Positions 45,450 through 48,895 of a stretch of DNA of 48,895 nucleotides are shown in pieces. Within the stretch, counting starts at the first letter, position 1. Every line of letters begins with the position of its first letter. The notes under the pieces are model-generated. The model worked only from the letters and a program-made list of their open reading frames with translations. It made no database searches and had not been told where the DNA came from. The DNA lies in NCBI GenBank assembly GCA_947447825.1, contig CANFLL010000024.1, positions 1 through 48,895 on the forward strand, written 5' to 3'. The translations under genes were made by a program, and so were the position numbers. This DNA comes from Chitinophagaceae bacterium (GTDB lineage: Bacteria; Bacteroidota; Bacteroidia; Chitinophagales; Chitinophagaceae).

Positions 45450-46367
45450 TTACTTACCAATTTTCTTTACGTCTATTGAGGTATAAGTACTTATAAAGCG
45501 CATGATATTCTTGGTAAAAGCCTCTGCAAATGCATAACATGAGGTCATATTATCCCTCACGCCTACATTATTACTTTCTATTTGCCAGCCAAATACATTC
45601 GGCTTACTCGTAAATCTTGCTTCATTAAATCCACCGGGAAAATACTTTTCTTTGGGCAACGGAAACGGATCTTGCATACTAGGAGTAGCAGGAAAACCCG
45701 ACTCTGCCATCCAAGTACCAAAAGAATTTGGCCCCGTAAGCAAGTCTTTAAGGTTCAGTTTTCCTTTACTAGCATTTATCAGGTTGTGCAACGACGACTG
45801 ACTAGTATACACTGTATCTGTACTGCTTTTATTAGATGTTTGCAACTGTTCATTATCGAGTAAATACCCCAATTCTAACCGTTTATTTGGATGCCCTTGT
45901 CCATGCAAATCGATGTACAGCGATTGTCCATACTTTTTTACAGCCGATGCCAGTGCGGTATCTATCATTTCATGCCAAAACCTCCAAGGCACTTTCATTT
46001 CTTCATTGCCACAGGTGGCTATTTCTATTTCGCGGTTCACATCTACTTTCAATCTCTTTAAATGACAGATAATAATGGATGGCTGACAACCATAATTCTT
46101 TTGGAATACATCAATAATGGCCCTTGCCAAATTGATTGTTCGTCCGTCTGTAGCATTTACAACGCCGGGGCACGATCTATCGGGTATTCCTTCGGGCATC
46201 ATATCACCTCCATGTGGCACACCTATTACTAATGGCATATTGCCCGGAATAAACTCCACCCATTTGTCTTTATCAAAGTAACTATTGCCTACTTTCCAGT
46301 TTTGGGCATTTACATTCAGCGCTAGTAGTAGCGTCATTAATCCAAAAAAGAGATTCTTTATCATCAT
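45450..46367 (-). CDS. Secreted N-formylglutamate-amidohydrolase-like protein
   Basis: 305 aa from the ATG at 46367 (MMIKNLFFGLMTLLLALNVNAQ in two steps, a clean signal peptide). The longer open frame to 46493 reads into the terminal inverted repeat of a neighbouring element and is rejected as coding. The zinc-peptidase-like fold shows the metal motif VPHGGDMMPEGIPDR (His about 52), a later RLKVDVNREIE, and DLHGQGH (His about 155), as in N-formylglutamate deformylases. Secreted versions near glycan loci have unknown substrates; an amide or ester hydrolase is possible. A 717-bp gap with array G separates it from the GH43 gene downstream, so it is probably transcribed separately. Confidence 0.75.
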   Translation of the reverse strand: MMIKNLFFGLMTLLLALNVNAQNWKVGNSYFDKDKWVEFIPGNMPLVIGVPHGGDMMPEGIPDRSCPGVVNATDGRTINLARAIIDVFQKNYGCQPSIIICHLKRLKVDVNREIEIATCGNEEMKVPWRFWHEMIDTALASAVKKYGQSLYIDLHGQGHPNKRLELGYLLDNEQLQTSNKSSTDTVYTSQSSLHNLINASKGKLNLKDLLTGPNSFGTWMAESGFPATPSMQDPFPLPKEKYFPGGFNEARFTSKPNVFGWQIESNNVGVRDNMTSCYAFAEAFTKNIMRFISTYTSIDVKKIGK

Positions 46368-46472
46368 AAAATTATTTTTCATTCGTGAAAACCCATCAAC
46401 GAATTCTGTTGAATACCGATGTAAAACATAGTTCCCAGATAGGGCAAATTGTAATAGCATTCTGTTTTTGAT

Positions 46473-46642
46473 TAGACCTCTTCGGAAATCCATTCTCTCT
46501 CTTTTTCTGTTACCTCAGTGCCTCAGTGGCAAAGAAATTCTACATAATTGTATAAAATGTTTGCCACAGAAGGCACAGAAAAAACAGAGAAATCAAATAG
46601 AAGACACTCTTTTTATCATAAAGCAATTGTCGAAGAGGTCTA
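46473..46642. mobile_element. MITE-like element with 12-bp terminal inverted repeats
   Basis: TAGACCTCTTCG at 46473-46484 and its exact reverse complement CGAAGAGGTCTA at 46631-46642 bound a 170-bp AT-rich block. Inside is a second inverted repeat, CTCAGTGCCTCAGTGGCAAA against TTTGCCACAGAAGGCACAGA, related to the ACCACAAAG elements. No transposase. I saw no clear target-site duplication. Confidence 0.6.
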
Positions 46643-46677
46643 TTGAACAAGAACCCATTTATTAAATCACAATAGCT

Positions 46678-46724
46678 AACAAATCTTACTTATCCTAAAA
46701 TTGTGTAAATCTTGATTCAGACAA
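46678..46724. repeat. Partial copy (right half) of the TA-flanking 97-bp repeat
   Basis: AACAAATCTTACTTATCCTA then AAATTGTGTAAATCTTGATT and CAGACAA match the right half of the full copies at 47407 and 48199. It ends 6 nt from the VapC-like stop codon. The left half is missing; the MITE-like element lies there instead. Confidence 0.75.
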
Positions 46725-46729
46725 TCCTT

Positions 46730-47128
46730 TTACCATACAATGGTAACAAGTTCGTTGTAGAGAGAAAATTTATTATCGGCAGATATGATGGCTAAGTTAT
46801 CGGTAAGTGCAGTAGCAATTATAAGTCTATCGAAAGGATCTTTATGATTCGGGAATAATGGAAGACTGCTCAGTGCTGTTAAATAAGTTGAGGAAACAGG
46901 CAAAACTTCAATTTGAGCAACAATAGTATGTTCGTAAAACGCTTCGATTGTTTTTCCGAGTTTCAATTTTCCAATATTCACTTTGATGGCAACTTCATAA
47001 AAGGAAACCATACTAACAAAAATATTGTTGTTTGGGTTATCTATCAGCAATAAGGCTTTTTCAGACAAGGCAGGATGATTTTATATGCACCAAAGCAAGG
47101 TATGCGTATCAAGTAGTAGGTTCATCAT
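46730..47128 (-). pseudogene. vapC: VapC-type PIN toxin interrupted by a nonsense codon
   Basis: From the ATG at 47128 the frame reads MMNLLLDTHTLLWCI, then TAA at 47083-47081, then continues in the same frame NHPALSEKALLLID… to the stop at 46730. Joined, it is a full 132-codon PIN-domain toxin: the first catalytic Asp in LLLDTHTLLW, Glu in VSFYEVAIKV, and Asp in HKDPFDRLIIATAL. A single base change (for example GAA or CAA to TAA) explains the stop. A restart at TTG 47068 would give 112 aa lacking the first Asp, hence probably inactive. The start overlaps the antitoxin gene by 20 bp. VapC toxins are tRNA/rRNA-cutting RNases. A sequencing error is also possible. Confidence 0.8.
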
Positions 47129-47363
47129 TAAATACATTAAAGTGGTCATCAATAGGGTCATCAAAATCAGGAGCCATATAAAGCACAGTACCCTTTCCAT
47201 ACCCAGACCTTCTAAAGGTTGTTGGTTCTGTCTGTTTTGGCATTGTAGCCACTTCTTTTGTAAAAGTAACCAATACCTCGGTAGGGGTGTCGACAGGAGG
47301 CTTTTCGTACAATATTATTTTCCCATTGTCATATAATCCCCTGATAGTTGTTTGCATACCCAA
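47109..47363 (-). CDS. DUF2281-type antitoxin of a VapBC module
   Basis: 84 aa. N-terminal small beta domain (QTTIRGLYDNGKIILYEKPP) followed by a C-terminal tail KGTVLYMAPDFDDPIDDHF, the pattern of DUF2281-type antitoxins that pair with PIN toxins. Overlaps the toxin start by 20 bp, showing translational coupling. It probably binds the toxin with its C-terminal tail. The partner toxin has a nonsense codon, so this antitoxin may now be an orphan. A TATCTTTG box 11 nt upstream is a possible -7 element. Confidence 0.8.
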   Translation of the reverse strand: MGMQTTIRGLYDNGKIILYEKPPVDTPTEVLVTFTKEVATMPKQTEPTTFRRSGYGKGTVLYMAPDFDDPIDDHFNVFNDEPTT

Positions 47364-47373
47364 ATAATTTCTT

Positions 47374-47381
47374 CAAAGATA
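47374..47381 (-). promoter_or_regulatory. Candidate -7 box for the DUF2281 antitoxin gene
   Basis: The minus strand reads TATCTTTG, matching TAnnTTTG, 11 nt before the start codon. No good -33 match is seen. Confidence 0.3.
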
Positions 47382-47406
47382 ACGGTTAAATGATGGAAAT
47401 GAAGTG

Positions 47407-47504
47407 TTGTCCGAACCAGAATTTTTAGGATGTAAGGATAGGTAGGATTAATGAGCGAACAAATCTTACTAATCCTAAAATCTGGTAAATCCTGATTCAG
47501 ACAA
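47407..47504. repeat. TA-flanking 97-bp inverted-repeat element, full copy
   Basis: Outer ends TTGTCCGAACCAGAATTTTT and, as reverse complement of the right end, TTGTCTGAATCAGGATTTAC. The centre carries GGATAGGTAGGATTAATGAG then CGAACAAATC. It sits between the two toxin-antitoxin modules, 44 nt from one start codon and 46 nt from the next stop. Confidence 0.82.
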
Positions 47505-47549
47505 GCTTCAACAAGAGGTAAAGGCAAATTAAATTAAGTAGTTATAAAA

Positions 47550-47969
47550 TTAATTATGAAAAGTGGTACGCTGAGGTACAACATCATGTTGTAGTAACTG
47601 TAAATTGGGTATGTATGCAAAGTGTTTTGTATTGCAGGTAGCCAATAAACAATTGTACTTGATAGCAGTTGCCGCCAATAGGCAATCATTAATGGCCGAG
47701 TTATGACTGAGGTGGTATTTTACAATAAGCTGTAGTGCCGCATCAGAAATTTCTTCATCCACATGCACAATATGAAATCCTTTGGTGCGCTTTGCCATTT
47801 TTTGCTGCTGCTGTTTGTTCAGTGTACCTTTTACAAGTTCAGCAATGGTGGTAAATCCGATGATAAAGAAAGAGGAAATATTTTGATTGATAATATTGGT
47901 GGCACTTTGATTATTGTAGAGGTACTCTATCAAAAAGTCGGTATCAAGCAGAATCAGTTCGTTCTCCAT
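47550..47969 (-). CDS. vapC: VapC-type PIN-domain toxin
   Basis: 139 aa, full length. PIN motifs in order: ILLDTDFLIEYL (Asp about 9 and 11), TTIAELVKG (Glu about 44), SAINDCLLAATAIKY (Asp about 93), LLATCNTKHFAYI (Asn in place of the usual fourth Asp, as in some subfamilies). Likely a sequence-specific RNase toxin held by the antitoxin encoded immediately upstream, whose 3' end overlaps this gene by 16 bp. Intact, unlike the neighbouring vapC-like pseudogene, and not a recent duplicate of it. Confidence 0.88.
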   Translation of the reverse strand: MENELILLDTDFLIEYLYNNQSATNIINQNISSFFIIGFTTIAELVKGTLNKQQQQKMAKRTKGFHIVHVDEEISDAALQLIVKYHLSHNSAINDCLLAATAIKYNCLLATCNTKHFAYIPNLQLLQHDVVPQRTTFHN

Positions 47970-48136
47970 GCTGTTTTTCTTATTTGTTCAACAGCGGGTT
48001 TGGGTATTTCTTTCAAAAAAAGTGTTTGTAAATCCCTCAAGGCTTTTCTATTGGCGGGCAATCCCCCTGCTTTGTTAAGCTCTGCCAACAACATTTCATG
48101 AGCATCTGTTTTTTTTATTAATGTACTTGTGGGCAT
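47954..48136 (-). CDS. Small antitoxin of the second VapBC module
   Basis: 60 aa from ATG 48136-48134. Chosen over the longer open frame, whose extra 66 codons are just the translation of a repeat element. Begins PTSTLIKKTDAHEMLLAELN and ends EIPKPAVEQIRKTAWRTN: highly charged, helical. No DNA-binding motif is evident. Overlap of 16 bp with the PIN toxin gene and the strong promoter upstream identify it as the antitoxin; family not recognised. Confidence 0.75.
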   Translation of the reverse strand: MPTSTLIKKTDAHEMLLAELNKAGGLPANRKALRDLQTLFLKEIPKPAVEQIRKTAWRTN

Positions 48137-48152
48137 TGTAAAGTTATTTGTA

Positions 48153-48185
48153 CAAATATAACAGGTAAATAATGGAAATGGCAAA
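48153..48185 (-). promoter_or_regulatory. Bacteroidota-type promoter of the second VapBC module
   Basis: The minus strand shows -33 TTTG (48185-48182), 21 nt spacing, then -7 TATATTTG (48160-48153), both exact consensus matches. The -7 box is 17 nt before the antitoxin start codon. Best promoter seen in the window. Confidence 0.65.
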
Positions 48186-48198
48186 AGAAACAAACTCT

Positions 48199-48295
48199 CT
48201 GTCTGCATCAGGATTATTATGATTAAAGGATAGGTAGGATTAATGAGCGAACTAATCTTGCTTATCCTAAAATTAGGTAAATCCTGATTCAGACT
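48199..48295. repeat. TA-flanking 97-bp inverted-repeat element, second full copy
   Basis: Ends CTGTCTGCATCAGGATTATT and TAAATCCTGATTCAGACTC. Shares the centre GGATAGGTAGGATTAATGAG with the copy at 47407, in the same orientation. Lies just upstream of the second module's promoter. Confidence 0.82.
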
Positions 48296-48350
48296 CACTA
48301 CAACCTCTATAAATTGAGATAAAATCTGTAGCATATAAATAGGGTAAGAA

Positions 48351-48482
48351 ATGACATTTAAAGAAACATTTTCAAATTACAATCTCACCAATTGTCAAAC
48401 TTTACTTGTTGACGAATTAGAAAAATTCTTTGCAGAAAATACTAATTACTTCATTTTAAAAGAATATGCTAGTTACCGCTAA
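48351..48482 (+). pseudogene. Remnant of a P-loop helicase/ATPase N-terminus
   Basis: A 43-codon frame starting ATG 48351 reads …LLVDELEKFFAENTNYFILKEYASYR and stops. The end resembles the Walker A lead-in FILKGYAGTGKT of RecD/PIF1-like helicases, but the glycines and GKT are lost and the frame ends. So it is either a decayed gene start or a chance small ORF. No continuation is visible downstream in other frames. Confidence 0.35.
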
Positions 48483-48680
48483 ATATATATTTCACTATTG
48501 CTTGATTTTTACAATAAAATGCTCCATATTTGCAATACTAAAAGCAAAAGAAGATTTCCATTGAAAATCTATCCAAAAGAACCTTCTTTTCCTGAAATTT
48601 TATTTGAGCGAGTTTTAGTTATAAATTAGGTTGACTAGTACGCAGTAAGTTCTACGGAATAGCTGTGTGAGTGGGGAGAA
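48483..48680. other. Gene-free stretch upstream of terminator-like hairpins
   Basis: No reading frame. From about 48630 to 48800 the sequence is less AT-rich and contains short dyads (for example GGATG…CATCC at 48713-48734), so it could be a structured RNA ending at the terminator at 48801-48833. I cannot match it to a known RNA. Confidence 0.3.
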
Positions 48681-48700
48681 GGGATTAAAAAATCCCTTTT
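48681..48700 (+). terminator. Short terminator-like hairpin
   Basis: GGGATT-AAAA-AATCCC followed by TTTT. Six base pairs only; weak. Confidence 0.35.
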
Positions 48701-48800
48701 ATTGGCAGTTCGGGATGCGCTTCGCTTAACATCCACGAATAGCCGCGAAGAAGTGGACTAGCAGGAGTTTTGGGTAAAATTCAAAACAACATTAGATAAA

Positions 48801-48833
48801 AGAGAGGCTACTTCCATTGGGGGTAGCCTCTCT
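48801..48833. terminator. Strong hairpin terminator, probably bidirectional
   Basis: AGAGAGGCTAC and GTAGCCTCTCT form a perfect 11-bp stem with an 11-nt loop. Followed by TATTTATTTTA on the plus strand and by TTTATCTAA on the minus strand. Confidence 0.7.
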
Positions 48834-48895
48834 TATTTATTTTAGAATTTAAAATTCAAAATTCAACATAACCTTAGTCGCTCGCCATCTTGTTC

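Noticed and set aside
46368-46493. N-terminal extension of the amidohydrolase-like protein
   Set aside because: The extension translates the terminal repeat of the MITE-like element, and the downstream Met opens a normal signal peptide.
47315-47527. Separate minus-strand ORF over the antitoxin start
   Set aside because: It is the translation of the 97-bp repeat element and overlaps the real antitoxin gene in another frame.
48137-48334. Long N-terminus of the second antitoxin
   Set aside because: The residues SLNQDLPNFRISK and following are the translation of the 97-bp repeat; the same string arises from the copy at 47407. The promoter also lies inside this stretch.
48630-48800. 6S RNA or other known structured RNA
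   Set aside because: No long end-to-end pairing or SRP/tmRNA/6S core motif was found; only short dyads.
48874-48895. C-terminal end of a further minus-strand gene (…NKMASD stop)
   Set aside because: Only seven codons lie in the window; the terminator at 48801-48833 would suit it, but the evidence is too thin to annotate.

Overview
Low-GC, AT-rich DNA from a Bacteroidota bacterium, most likely a Chitinophagaceae-like member. The evidence is the Sec signal peptides ending in ...AQ, three Por/T9SS C-terminal sorting domains, a dense run of secreted carbohydrate-active enzymes, TAnnTTTG-type promoter boxes, and start codons with no strong Shine-Dalgarno. I cannot name the species.

Layout. Positions 1-14881 (minus strand) carry a GH95-like hydrolase, an alpha/beta-hydrolase esterase, a T9SS toroid protein resembling a lyase, a GH35/DUF5597-like hydrolase, a very large GH2 with a degenerate SGNH tail, and a sialate-O-acetylesterase-type esterase. 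Positions 15610-26831 (plus strand) carry two beta-helix proteins, a giant T9SS esterase-like protein and a GH43. Positions 27139-46367 (minus strand) carry a PepSY-like protein, a His-rich orphan, a heparinase II/III-like lyase, two esterases, two GH43 enzymes, a second sialate-type esterase, a CE12 rhamnogalacturonan acetylesterase, an unknown alpha/alpha-barrel protein, a free-standing domain usually attached to unsaturated rhamnogalacturonyl hydrolases, and an N-formylglutamate-amidohydrolase-like protein. Positions 46473-48895 form a repeat-rich accessory end with two VapBC-type toxin-antitoxin modules.

Taken together, the enzymes fit stepwise removal of acetyl groups and arabinose, galactose, fucose or galactose side chains from an acetylated plant cell-wall polysaccharide, plus backbone lyase steps. 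Pectin (rhamnogalacturonan) is the best guess. No SusC/SusD pair, transporter or regulator lies in the window, so it is the enzyme part of a larger locus.

The most unusual content is between the genes. Seven intergenic arrays have a strict 21-bp period (or about 41-42 bp, i.e. twice 21). Each array has its own unit sequence, and most units carry a small dyad around a 4-nt centre. Every co-directional gap of about 330-720 bp inside the carbohydrate locus holds such an array. Most gaps of about 170-220 bp hold instead a 117-131-bp long-inverted-repeat element. At the right end, a third repeat family (about 97 bp, direct orientation) separates toxin-antitoxin modules like cassette borders.
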